In this document: positions 11,401 through 23,400 of the stretch, one piece after another | Layout: the number at the start of each line of letters is the position of its first letter | Numbering within the stretch: position 1 is the first letter of the stretch | Origin: Akebia trifoliata | Taxonomy: Eukaryota; Streptophyta; Magnoliopsida; Ranunculales; Lardizabalaceae | DNA: 64,000 nt | Direction: 5' to 3' | NCBI GenBank assembly: GCA_017979445.1 | Contig: JADQWC010000275.1 | Span: 1-64,000, forward strand | Program-made: the position numbers and the translations under genes | Notes under the pieces: generated by a model | What the model was told of the DNA's origin: nothing | Database searches by the model: none | What the model saw: only the letters and a program-made list of their open reading frames with translations

Positions 11401-14400
11401 GAAGTCTTTTATAGAGGGAAAGTGTGTTACGAGTAAGTAGAGAGGAAAGATCTCTAGAGATCATTATCTCATTCCATTCCATTGGCTCGATCGGTAATCA
11501 ACATGGTTTTAAAAGCTCGTTTTGATGTCTCATCCATGAATGAGACGGGGTCGTCTCAGATGAGTTTTTCGATACATTTGAGTCGTCTCGTTCAACAAAG
11601 AGGAAAAATGAACTGTGGTTTTAAATCTGACGTAGCGGAAGCGTGTGAATCAATAGATTCAATAGGAATTAAGATATTGTGTTTAATCGAACACTTCAAA
11701 TCAATTTGAATCAATAGATTCAATTGATAAACAAGCAATAGCTTGAAAAAAAATAAAGCGTAAAGTTAAAAAGTACTTAAGAGAGAAAAGATAATTGAAT
11801 TGATTGATTATAAATTTTCGGATTTGGAGCTCTTTAAATAGATAACTCCATCATAACAACTTAGAATCCTACTAAAATAATAAAAATTAACACTCCTAAT
11901 TTATCTATTACATAATACTAACTTTTTAATCCTATTAGAACTCAAATTGGATACTTCTAATTATAACCTAAATAATAAAAATGAATTTAAAATAAATTAG
12001 AAACTAATAAGGAATTGTACTCCTAAAATAACCATGAAATAGAAATCCTACTAGAACTAGAAATAGAATCTTACTAAAACTAAAGAATATAAACCAAACT
12101 AAAACTAGAAAATAGAAACAAATCCTAAACAAATTAAAAAACTACTTAGAATTGTAGATGCCCTACATCAGGCCCCCTTTTCTTTGAAAAAACTTGTCCT
12201 TGAGTTTTTCTTGAAGGCCCTTTTTTTTCTTGTTTTTTTTTTCATCTCTTGCTTTAATCCATTTCCAGTGATATCTGTTCTTCAGACTTTGTTTAGAGAA
12301 TTTAGTTGAGCATAGCATATCATCAGGTAAATTTATCACATAAGCATTATTGCTTATTTTCTTCGAGATACGAAGGGATCCAATTTTCTTCAACTTGGTC
12401 TTATTGTAAATTTCGATGGAAAAACAATCTTTACTAAGATAAATCTTGACTAAATCTCCTTCATTATACCTTTTGAATCTTCTACGCTTATCGACATTGG
12501 CTCTTTATTTATTAATAGAAGTTTCAAGGTTCTTTTTCACTTGTTCTTTCAATATGTCATGCTCTTTCGGATTCATCCCATAATGGGGCAGATTTGGGAG
12601 ACTTGCACCTGTAGAAACCCCATTTTTGCACTCGCCTGATTAATCAACTCGTCAACCCGATCACAATGATTCCCAATGATGGATGTGTATTCCATTGCTT
12701 TATTTTGTTACCAGATGTGTTTCAAAAATCCGTATGAGGTATCTCGAATTGACAAAACCTTAGAAACCACACTACGCTAGGAAAATACGACCCCAGAAAC
12801 ATAGAAATCATCATCTTGTAGACCAAAAAGAAGCTTCACGATAAAAATCACTAAAAATGATCAAATTACCAAAATACCCCTAACATCAAAACAACCCTAG
12901 AGCCTACATTACGCTTAGGAAAACCCATTTAAACACATAAAACAACAAATCGGAACCAAATAAATCATTTCACCAATTTTAACAGAATTTGACAAAATTA
13001 CGAAAATACCCCTCATAAAGTTCACGACCATTTCATATAAAAAAAATTTCATAAATGACAAAAACCAACATTCCCATTGAATTCCTTACGAAAAACTGAT
13101 TCCAAAACATCCTGAAACATGGAAAACGACTTAAAACGTAAAAAATCCTCTTCGAGGGCAAAATGGTAATTTCACAATTTTAATAATTAAAGATTTCGAA
13201 ATTAATAAATAAATCATTAAATAATGTAAAGTGAAACATTAATAAAATTAATTTTAAAATGTGAACAAAAAAATCGATCAATCAGGCTTTCAGGCAAAAT
13301 TGTTGAGGGTTCGCAAGATATTTCTTTAAGGACCCCTCCATTTGGGGGTCCAAAGAATTAAAGATATAATAGAGAGGGGTTCTCCAAAAATTTAAAGTCA
13401 ATCAAGCAAGACTAAAGTCAATCAAATAAAACTAAAGTCAAAATTAAAGTCAATTAAGTAAGACTAAAGTCAAGTATTAAAGTCAATCTCATAAGACTAA
13501 AGTCAAAATCCTAAATCAAAACCCTAATCTAAACAAATCAAGTCAATCTCATAAGACTAAAGTCAAAACCCTAAATCAAAACCCTAATCTAAACTAATCA
13601 AGTCAATCTCCTAAGACTAAAGTCAAAACCCTAAGTCAAAACCCTAAAGACTAAGTCCATCTCATGAGACCAAAGTCTAAACCCTAATTGAAACCCTAAT
13701 CAAACCCTAATGCTTCTAAAAACTTTATAAATAGGAGCCTCCACATTCTATTTTCGTATCAAAGAAAAAACCCTAGGAAAAGTAGGTAAAGAAGCCTCCA
13801 TAGCCTCTCCAAAACCCTAATTTTGGAGCCCCAACTCCTTCCCTAACACCCCTACTCCGATTTTAGCCTAAAAAACACCCAAAAACCTCTCAAAAACATC
13901 CCAAAAATCCACAACAAATTTGAAGCACTCAGATCCAAGAAGGAGATACCTTACCTCGGAGATCAGGAATCAGATCCGGAGATAGAACGAAGTAAGGAAT
14001 ACGGTACAATGAGCCATTCTAACCAGATCTGAGGGAATAACACTTTTGCAGATCAAAGGTAAATTTTTTTTTTATTTTTTTTATCTAGGTTTATCATTAG
14101 CAATGTAGATCTATTTGGGATAAGTAGAGACCGGCATTGGCCGGGCGTGGTTGGTGCCTAACACCTTCCAACCCCGTAACATGATCCCCGGATTCAGATT
14201 TCTATAGTAGATTAGTTCTTTTTATCCATTGTCGGGTCAATTTGGTTCCTAGACCGTAATAACTAGGTGGCGACTCCCAAACCTCAAGGGTCAAAAGCGG
14301 ATCCGCGCACCCCGCGGATCGAGGGCGCTTTCAGCACCAGGCACCAAATCGATGTAGTATTGTATATTCTTCATGGGAGGCAATGAATCTAACAATTTGG

Positions 14401-17400
14401 AAGGAAGAACACAAGATTCCTTAAGGAAGGGGTTACACTTGATGAGAAGCTTGAGTAAGAGGGTTTTTGTTGGAAGGTTGTACTACCACCAAAAGCACTT
14501 GACTTGATTCCTTCAAGTCCTCGTTGATGTTGGTAGAAATAAAGCATGTTCCATTCTCCTTGGCTGGTTGGGCGGTTTTGGGCTTTGCATGCGAATGGTT
14601 AGGATCACTTTGATACCATTAGGCATGAAAGAATAGGTGTTGGCTTTGCCTCTGTGGGTGGCATCATTATCATGAAGCCAAGGCCTTCCTAAGAGGATGT
14701 GGTATGTTCTTATTGGGACGACGTCACAAATAACATCATCCTTATATTGCTCAATGCTAAAAAAAAACGAGCATTGGTTTGTCACATTCTTCTTGCGCTT
14801 GTCGTCCACCTAATCGATAGAATAAGGTTTAGGGCGTTGCGTAGTGGGTAGTTTGAGTGCATCGATCATGTCAATTGAAATTATATTTTCTGAACTTTCA
14901 CTATCTATAAATTAATTGGCACAACTTACCGTGCACCTTGTATGTAGTCCGAAAAAGACTATGTCGATTTGAATGATCAATATTTTGTGCTGGCAATAAG
15001 TTGCGGATAATACAACTGAAATGTTCACCTTCTTCAAACTTCTCGAATTGAGCTTCTAATTCAGTTTTAGTGATAAATTCTCTTTTACCAGCTATGAATG
15101 TGGATCGTAGCAAAAGCTCTAATAAAAATTGACGTAACGGAAGCGTGTGAATCAATAGATTCAATAGGAATTAAGATATTGTGTTTAATAGAACACCTCA
15201 AATCAATTTAAATCAATAGATTCAATTGATAAATAAATAATAGCTTGAAAGAAACTAATGTATAAAGCTAAAAAGGTAATTGAGAGAGAAAATATAATTG
15301 AATTGATTGATTATTAATTTTTAGATTTAGAGCTCTTTATATAAATAACTCCATCATAACAACTTAGAATCCTACTAAAATACTAAAAATTAACATTCCT
15401 AACCTATCTATAATATCATACTAACTTTCTAATCCTATTAGAACTCAAATTGGACATTACTTAGAAAACTACTTAGACTTGTAGATGTCGTACATCAAAA
15501 TCTTGTTCGATTCGTTTGACGTGTCTGTCTGTTTCGTTGGTGGACGATATTAAGACGTATTGGACAAGTCGTCTCAATCTCGGATGAGATTTAAAATCAT
15601 AGTAACCAATGACGAAAACTCAAAAATATGTGGTGTCCCGGTAGAATCCCATTTTGCCCAAGCTGCCACAGAATCGAAAAAAGAAATGGTTTTTCACACA
15701 GCTTGCTCATAGTGCAGGACCCACTTGTATATTGTATTAGGCTGAAGAAACATCAGATAAGTTGGAGTTCTTACCTTCTTGGGATTCCATGGATCGAGAT
15801 TTACTTGAATTATATGGGCAATACCGATCTACGTTAGTAGATCATACCCACAATAAGCCAAAAAAAAATAAAAAATGTTGTAGAAGATCACATGTCTATT
15901 ACGTGCCGTAAGATAATTTTCATTCCATACCTTTCCCATCGTTGATGCACCTTTTCAACAAGTTCCAAGCCCACACCTATCTTAGATCTTCTTTCACCAA
16001 AGTTTAATCACCTAGATGTTGGTCTCATAATCACAATTGAATAGAATGCCCTTTTCACCTTTTTTGATTCAAGGCGATGGGTAAGCTTCCTATTCTAATT
16101 CAAGAATATTCCAATAAGTATCCCAGTTTGGTTTCAAACTTCTCAAGTCCTTGGATCCAAGATTTCAATGACACTGGTCTTGTAATTCAACTTAATGATC
16201 ATTGTTTTTTCACTTTTAATGGTTATTGCTCTTTAAAAGCTATTGTTGAATTGTTGTGTGGATCTTCTCTCCTACATGTTGCATCATTGTTTTTAGCGTT
16301 TTCTTATGTCTATTATTTATGAGTGTTATCTTTAGCATTTAATAATTTTTTTTATTGAAATTATCTAAATTTACTTCCGATATTTTGTAGGTTCTTTCAT
16401 ACAATGGATATGGCATACGCAGTTGCGGACCTTGTTGTTTCAAGAGCTGGTGCAATGACTTGTTCTGAGATACTGGCTACTGGGAAACCTTCTATTTTGG
16501 TAGTTGGGTTAACACTAATTGTTTTATTTCTTAAGCATTATACAACACCCCTGGTTTATAATTTAATGTTAGTACTAATTTAAGGGATGGTATGAATTGT
16601 GTATCCGATGTGAAAAGGTGCAATTAAGATTTTCAATAGAGTACACTATTTATAGTTTAAGGTGACATGATCAGGTTGGTTCTTATTAGAAACTCTATGC
16701 AAGATTACACATCAAGGAGAAGTTGATCTCTGAACTATTCTTTAGTCACATTTGAATTTAGCTATAAAAGAAAAAAGAATCTTTAATGATGTTTGGGAAT
16801 TTAGCTAAAAAAGCACACTTTTGCGTATATAGTGTAGCGGAAGCGTAATATTTAGGTCAATGGACTCAAGTGGAACTAATAGGTTCTGTTAGATAAATGA
16901 ATATTTTATATATGTGCTATAAGGGCATATGTGTAATTTTATTTATTTTCTAATTTATATATATACTGCGGTTCATAGTGAGAGAGTCAAGTTTGACTCC
17001 TCCCACTTTCTCCATTCTTTTCTTCACTAAAACCCTAATTTGATATTCTTCATGGTATCAAAGCTTCTCTAGTGATCGGATTTTGGTTTTCTCTCTTCTT
17101 CCATATTTTTTTTCTGTCTTTTCTCTCTTGGTATAAATCAGATATTTTTTATTTGAATTTGTACCCATTATCCTTGTGGTGGTTAAAATCCTTTGTTTGA
17201 AGGATTTTTTCTATGATTGGAAAATATCCCTAATGTGATCATAGATCAAGGGATTTTTGTCAGTTATTAGTGGTTAGCTATGGTGCAGTGAGTGTTCAGA
17301 TCTGTGATTTTATTTGGAAAGGATTTTGGAACCTTGCGATTTTATTTGGAGGAATTTTAGAACCCTTACGATTTTACTAAGATAGATTTCTCTGTTTATT

Positions 17401-20400
17401 GAAGGTTTTTCGCAAATCTTGGCTATAAAGAATTCGTGTTAAGGCGATTTTCTGGCAGTAGAAATTCGTTCACGAAAATATTCGAATTAAAAGGAACAAA
17501 ATTTTAATTTTGTCGGGGAAGCGTTGAAAATTGTAGAGCAATTTTATTGATTCTTGGGCAATCAGTTGTTTCATCATAGAGCAGAAGACTGTCTTTGGTA
17601 TATTTATTGATTTGGTTGGAACTCAAATGATTTCTTTTCGCTTAAATGGAAGTAATTACATACAGTGGTCGAAGGCCGTTGATATATTTTTGAAGGTTAA
17701 GGGTAAGAAATCTCATCTAACCAAAGTGAAGTTCGATTCTCTTGATGAAAAAGTCATTGAGGTATAGAAACCAGAAGATGCTTAGATTATTACTTGGCTA
17801 TGGAACAATATGGAGTCGTAGATCAATGTTAGTTTTATGTTTTTGGATACTACAAAAGAGATTTGGGAACAAGTGAGGCACATGTATTCAAGATCCAACA
17901 ATATAACATGAATTTATGAGATCACTTAGTAGTATTTCTCCTTACAGCAGGATGATAAAACTCTTGTACTAGACCTGCGCTACATTGATGCTTATGCGTG
18001 AAGAATTGAATCAATATCAGCCTATATCCAATGATATCCTTCAAATGCAGAAGCAAAGAGAGGATATGGATGTTATTCATCTCTTTTCATCCCCCCAATT
18101 AGAGTATGATATAATCAAGTCTTAGATTTTACAAAGTCCTGATCTTCCTTTATTGATAGATGTTTTCTCTAGATTAAAGAAAGCTACTTTATCAGATAGT
18201 GGCCAATCTACGAGTGATCGTTCTACTTTAGCTACTTTTGGAGATCGTGGTGGTCAGGCTCACAAAGGTAGTCGTAGGGGACGTGGTGGTAGTCATGGAG
18301 GTAAAGGTGGTGGTAAAGATTCAGGGGGAGGCCGTGGAGGTCGTGGAATCCGAAAGTATACCCATTGTGATAAGGATGGACACACTATTGACTTTAGTTG
18401 GGATCTTCATGGGTGACCATTTGTCTCTCAAGCATCATTATCTTTAGTTCAGGATATTATACAACCTACTATTTGATTTGATTAGAGTATTGAGAAGGAA
18501 TCCATTGTCCTTTCTCGAGAAGAGTATTACAAGCTAGTCTTCAACTCATCAGCTACTGTTATTTTAACCTAGATAGGTATGGTATCCACTTGTTTATTAT
18601 CATCTACGAACCCTCGATCATTGATTCTAGTGCATCAGATCATATGACAGGTAATTTTCACCTGTTATCATCTCTTTTTTCATCTTCTTGTCAAAATGTT
18701 ATATTAGTTGATGGGTCAGTTTCAAAAGTTTTTGGGTTATGAACTTCACAACCCAACCTTAGTCTTTCTTTGCCATTAGTATTTTATGTTAAGTTTTCAT
18801 CTAGTCTTCTTTCTATGAGTCAACTTACAAAGAAATTGCATTATTCAGTGACATTTTTCCCTTTTCATTGTGTGTTTTAGGATCTAAAGACAAAGAAGAT
18901 GGTTGGTTGCGGGTGTGAAGTAGATGGTCTATTTCTTCTCAACAATGCTCTAGTTCCAGTAGCTCTTCATTTATCTTCTAACACCTTTCAGTGGTATTGT
19001 TAGTTTGGTCATCCTTTTCCTTGTGTTTTACAGAGTCTAGTTCCCGTTTTAAATAAAGACTTTACACTTAATTGTGAAACGTGTCAATTTAGCAAACACC
19101 ATTGAGTGTCTTTTTCCCTTAGTGTGAGTCGTAGAAAGTCTAGTCCTTTTCGTTTAGTGCATTCTGATGTATGGGGTCCTTCCCCCACTACTTCTTATTT
19201 AGGTTTTAAATATTTTGTTATTTTTGTGGATGATTATTCAAGGATGACTTGGTCATTTTTAATGAATGATCATTCTAAGTTGTTTAATATATTTCAACAG
19301 TTTCATATGGAAATTCAAACCCAATTTAGCATTTCTTTTTGCATTTTACGTTTTGATAATGCAAAATAATTTTTTCTTGGTCGTTGTATTATTTATTTGC
19401 AATTTCACGGTATCATTCATCAATCATCTTGTGTTCATACCTCTCAATAAAATGGGGTAGTTAAACATAAAAATTGCATCTTCTTGAGGTTACTCGTGCC
19501 TTAATGTTTCAGATGAAAGTTTTCAAATATTATTGGAGTGAGGTTGTGCTTATTGCTTGTCATCTCATCAATTGTATGCTTACTGCTCTCCTTGATGGTA
19601 CTTTTCCATATCAAATCTTATTTTCTAATCATCCTAATTTTCATCTTCCTCCTCATGTTTTTGGGTGTTTGTTTTGTTCCTCATCTAGGTCCTGGTCGTG
19701 ACTAGTTAGATCCCAAGAGTTTGAAATGTGTGTTTCTTGGGTACTGTCATACCCAAAAGGGTTACCAGTGTTATCGTTCCACATTATGCAAACACTTTGT
19801 TTGTGTTGATGTTATATTTTTTGAGTTTACACCATACTTCTCTACTGGCTCATCTATTAATGCTATATTAGAGCATATTCTTTTACCTGTTCCTATTTTT
19901 GAACCTAGTTTTACTCCACAACTTCGAGTTTATCATAAGAAGATCACTACTGTATCGTCAATACCAACTTTTTTGCTATCGGAAGATCCATCTCCACCTT
20001 CTGTACTGGTACCTCCTTCCATTCAGGTAATGGATGTTGCTTCATCTTTTAGTGAATTACATATCATTATTCACAAATGTACATGTTTTTGTGTTACTAG
20101 ACATCATATATCTAATTTTGTTTCTTATGCTTCGTTGTCTTCTTTTATCTCTACTGTCTCTTCTATTTCTATTCCTAAGAATCTCCAGGATGCCTTATCT
20201 CACCTGGGATAGAGGACAACTATGGTTGATGAGATGGATACTCTACATCATAATGATACTTGGATTTTGGTTTCTCTTCCTCCTGGGAAACATGTTGTTA
20301 GTTGTAGGTGGGTCTATGTTAAATTTCATCTTAATGGTATAGGTGATAAATTGAAAGCTCGGTTAATTGCTAAGGGATATACACAGACTTATGGAGTCAA

Positions 20401-23400
20401 CTATGTTGATACTTCCTTTCCAGTTGCAAAAATCACTTTGGTTCGAGTGTTAATTGCATAAACTGTTATGTCTGACTGACCCTTATATTAATTAGATGTT
20501 AAAAAGGCATTTTTACATGATGATTTGCATGAGGGAGTGTATATGAAGCAACCACTAGGGTTCATTGCTCAAGGGGAGACTGAGAAAATGTGTAAGCTTC
20601 AGAAATCACTCTATGGTTCGAAGCAATCTCCACGGGCATGGTTTGGTAAGTTCAATTGGATGATGTGGTGTCAGACAGATCATTTAGTTTTCCATCAGAA
20701 AATTGAACAAAGGTATGTATTGCTGATAGTCTATGTTGATGACATTGTTTTGACTAGTAGTGATGCTGATGGGATACAGATGTTGAAGTCTTATCTTCAA
20801 CAATAATTTTATACCAAGGACTTGGAAAAATTGAGTTATTTTCTTGGTATTGAGGTGGTTTGTTCAAGTTGTAGTATTAGTTTCTCTCAGATGAAGTATG
20901 TGCCAGATTTATTAGAAGAGAAAGGGTTATTTGGGTCAAAACCAGTGAGTACCCCCATGGACTATAAGTTGAAACTTACAGTTGAACATGGATATGTTTG
21001 ATGATCCTATCAGATACATGACGTTAGCTGAAAAGTTGAATTACCTCACCATCACAAGACCAGACATCTCACATGCTGTTAGCATTGTGAGTCATTTTAT
21101 GGAAGCACCAAGGATGCCACATTGGGTAGCTATTCAACATATTATACCTAAAGGGATCTTCAGGACGTGGTTTGTTATACAAGCCTAATGGTCATACTCA
21201 GATTGAAGGATATACATATGCATATCGGGCTAGTTTTCCCTTAGACAGGAGGTCTACCAAAGGTTATTGTACATTTATACGAGGTAATCTTGTATCATGG
21301 AAAAAGCAAGAGGCAAACAGTGGTGGCCAGATTAAGTGTAGAAGCTGAATATAGAACTATGTCTCATTCTTCTTGTGAACTTATTTGGTTGAGAAATTTT
21401 TTTCAGGAGATTAGTTTCACAGTAGAGACACCTATGAGTCCTTTACGAGATAACTAGGCAGCCATGCATGTAATTTCTAATTCAGTGTTTCACGAGCAGA
21501 CGAAGCATATCAAGGTGGACTATCATTTTGTTCGTGAAAAGCTTTTGAGTAGTGAAATTGTCACAATGCATGTCAAGTCTGAAGATCAACTTGCTAATTT
21601 GTTTACTAAGTCATTGAGAAGTGATAGGGTTATTTTTCTATGTAACAAACAAGGATTATATGATATATATTCTCCAGCTTGAGGAGGAGTGTTAGATATA
21701 TCGATATTTTATATAAGTGTTATAAGGGTATATGTGTAATTTCATTTATTTTTAGTTTTATATATAAATACCATGGTTAATAGTTAGAGAGTCAAATTCG
21801 ACTCCTCCCACTTTCTCCATTCTTTTATTCTCTAAACACTAATCTAAACTTCTACAAGTTCAACAAGTTGAATCAATGGATTCAAGACTCTAGAAAACTA
21901 AAAGATAGATTGTTCTAAACAAAGAATTGTATCGATTGAGAATGATCAATTTTAGGATTTGGAGCTCCTTATATAGATAACTCCATCATAACAACTTAGA
22001 ATTTTTTTAAAATACTAAAAATTAACATTCCTAACCTATCTCTATAACATAATAACAACTTTCTAATTCTATTATAATTCAATGTGGATACTTCTAAACA
22101 CTTGTAATTATAGTATAAATAATAAAAACGAATTTAAGAACAAATTATAAACTAACAAGGAATTGTACTCCTAACTTAACTATGAAATAGAAATCCTACT
22201 AGAATTAGAAACATAAATCCTACTAAAACTCTAAGTAGGATTGTAGATTGTTGGAGATTTCGATGTTTTAGGAATAATAACAGCTATTTGAATTCAAAGC
22301 TGTTTGTTTCCGTATATTTAGGAATCTTATCACCTCAGAGTTTGAATTATTTTAAATCTTAGTTTGATAAGATTTGGTTCCTAATTTTTAGGATAAGTTT
22401 GTTTTTCTGTTTGCTGATTTATTTCCTGATTTTTCTATAAATAATCTTGTAAATCGTTCACTTTGAAATAACAATCAGAAGACTTTTTCTTTTCATATTG
22501 TGTTCATGGTGTCAGAGCAGCATTTGAGCCCATAGAAAACCTTCTATCTCCATGGCTAAAACAACCATGACCGGTCAGAAAGGACCGCACACTTCATCAG
22601 AGGTTACCTCTGATTCACCTACTTCTTCAGCCTCTCCATCTAATCAACCGGTGGTGAGTTACAGTGTGGAGCATTCCATCATTCTCATGGTCGCAATTAC
22701 GTCCAATGGGCGCAGTTCGTTGAAATCGCTGTAGGAGGCCGTGGCAAGGAAGAATATCTCACTGGAGAGGTAGCAGCTCTACCGAAAAGTGATCCGAGAT
22801 ATAAGGCATGGAAGACCAAGAACCTGATGATCATGTCATGGCTGCTTAATTCAATGGACAATGAAGTTAGCCAAACATTCTTGTTCTACAAGACTGCTGT
22901 TGAGAATTGGCAAGTTGTGAAGAGAACTTATGCCAACCGGGAAAACACCTCGGAGCAGTTCGAACTCGAAAGCCACCTCATCAACATGAAACAAGGAGAC
23001 ATGGATGTCACCACGTATTTCAATACCCTGTCACGCCAATGGCAGCAGCTTGATATTTTTGAAGAATTTGAATGGGACATTCCTGAAGATAGTACCCTGT
23101 ACCAGCAGATAGTAGAAAAGAAAAGGACCTTTGCATTTCTGAATGGTCTTAACAAAGACTTTGATGCCATCTGTGGAAGGATCCTTGCAACAAAACCACT
23201 CATACCCGTTCGAAAAGCATTTTCCGAAGTAAGAAGAGAGGAAAATAGAAGGCAAGTGATGAATAAGGACCTGAGCAACCAACCTATCTTAGAAAGTTCT
23301 GCGCTGGTTTCACGAGGACCCAACCCACAGCAAGGAGAGACGTGAGGATGAGGCAGGAGGCCATGGTGTGATCATTGTCATAAGCCTGGACACACGAAAG

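Larger units (their letters stand above)
12610..14333 (+). mobile_element. Solo LTR, 1.72 kb, Tat-like gypsy family
   Basis: Starts TGTAGAAACC, ends GCGCTTTCA, and is flanked by perfect 5-bp duplications GCACC (12605-12609 and 14334-14338). No internal coding region remains, so it is the product of LTR-LTR recombination. A TATA box (TATAAATAG) at 13726-13734 sets the orientation as plus. Eight exact AAACCCTAA words lie in the 200 bases upstream of it. A related LTR in the opposite orientation begins at 63183; both share a block with CCGCGGGGTGCGC and TCCGCTTTT near the terminus. It is nested in gypsy A, which is nested in MurG intron 2. Confidence 0.9.
11628..15497 (-). mobile_element. Ty3/gypsy element A, internally deleted
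   Basis: LTRs at 11628-12170 (3', 543 bp) and 15130-15497 (5', shorter through deletion) start TGACGTA and end ACATCA on the plus strand. The 5-bp duplication AAATC is present at 11623-11627 and 15498-15502. On the minus strand the interior reads protease remains (14809-14513, with [20 protein letters not shown]), the start of reverse transcriptase ([20 protein letters not shown]), then directly the integrase tail ([16 protein letters not shown]) and a polypurine tract (GGGGGCC) next to the 3' LTR. Most of reverse transcriptase, RNase H and the integrase core are missing. The interior is also interrupted by a solo LTR at 12610-14333. The element sits in MurG intron 2, antisense to the gene. 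Confidence 0.88.
11503..15602. mobile_element. Possible TIR element (MITE) that hosts gypsy copy A
   Basis: The sequence just outside the gypsy element reads ATGGTTTTAAAAGCTC at 11503-11518 and, on the other strand at the right side, ATGATTTTAAATCTC ending at about 15602. Both are followed inward by TCTCATC and GAGACGAC words. This suggests a short inverted-repeat transposon of about 230 bp into which the gypsy copy inserted. I could not read a clear target duplication, so this is tentative. Confidence 0.4.
16887..21856 (+). mobile_element. Ty1/copia element 1
   Basis: LTRs at 16887-17052 (166 bp) and 21690-21856 (167 bp), both beginning TGTTAGATA. The 5' LTR is followed at once by TGGTATCAAAGC, the usual copia primer site for initiator tRNA-Met. 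The 3' LTR is preceded by a purine tract GAGGAGGAG. Flanks GGTTC (16882-16886) and AGTTC (21857-21861) are a 5-bp duplication with one change. The interior carries gag, protease, integrase, reverse transcriptase and RNase H in copia order, all broken by many stops. It lies about 54 bases inside the LTR of gypsy B. Confidence 0.92.

Noticed and set aside
18238..18447. Valine-rich open frame
   Set aside because: It is the shifted frame of the Gly/Arg-rich gag C terminus of copia 1.
22928..23323. Minus-strand open frames of 83-131 codons
   Set aside because: They are shadows of the copia 2 gag gene on the plus strand.
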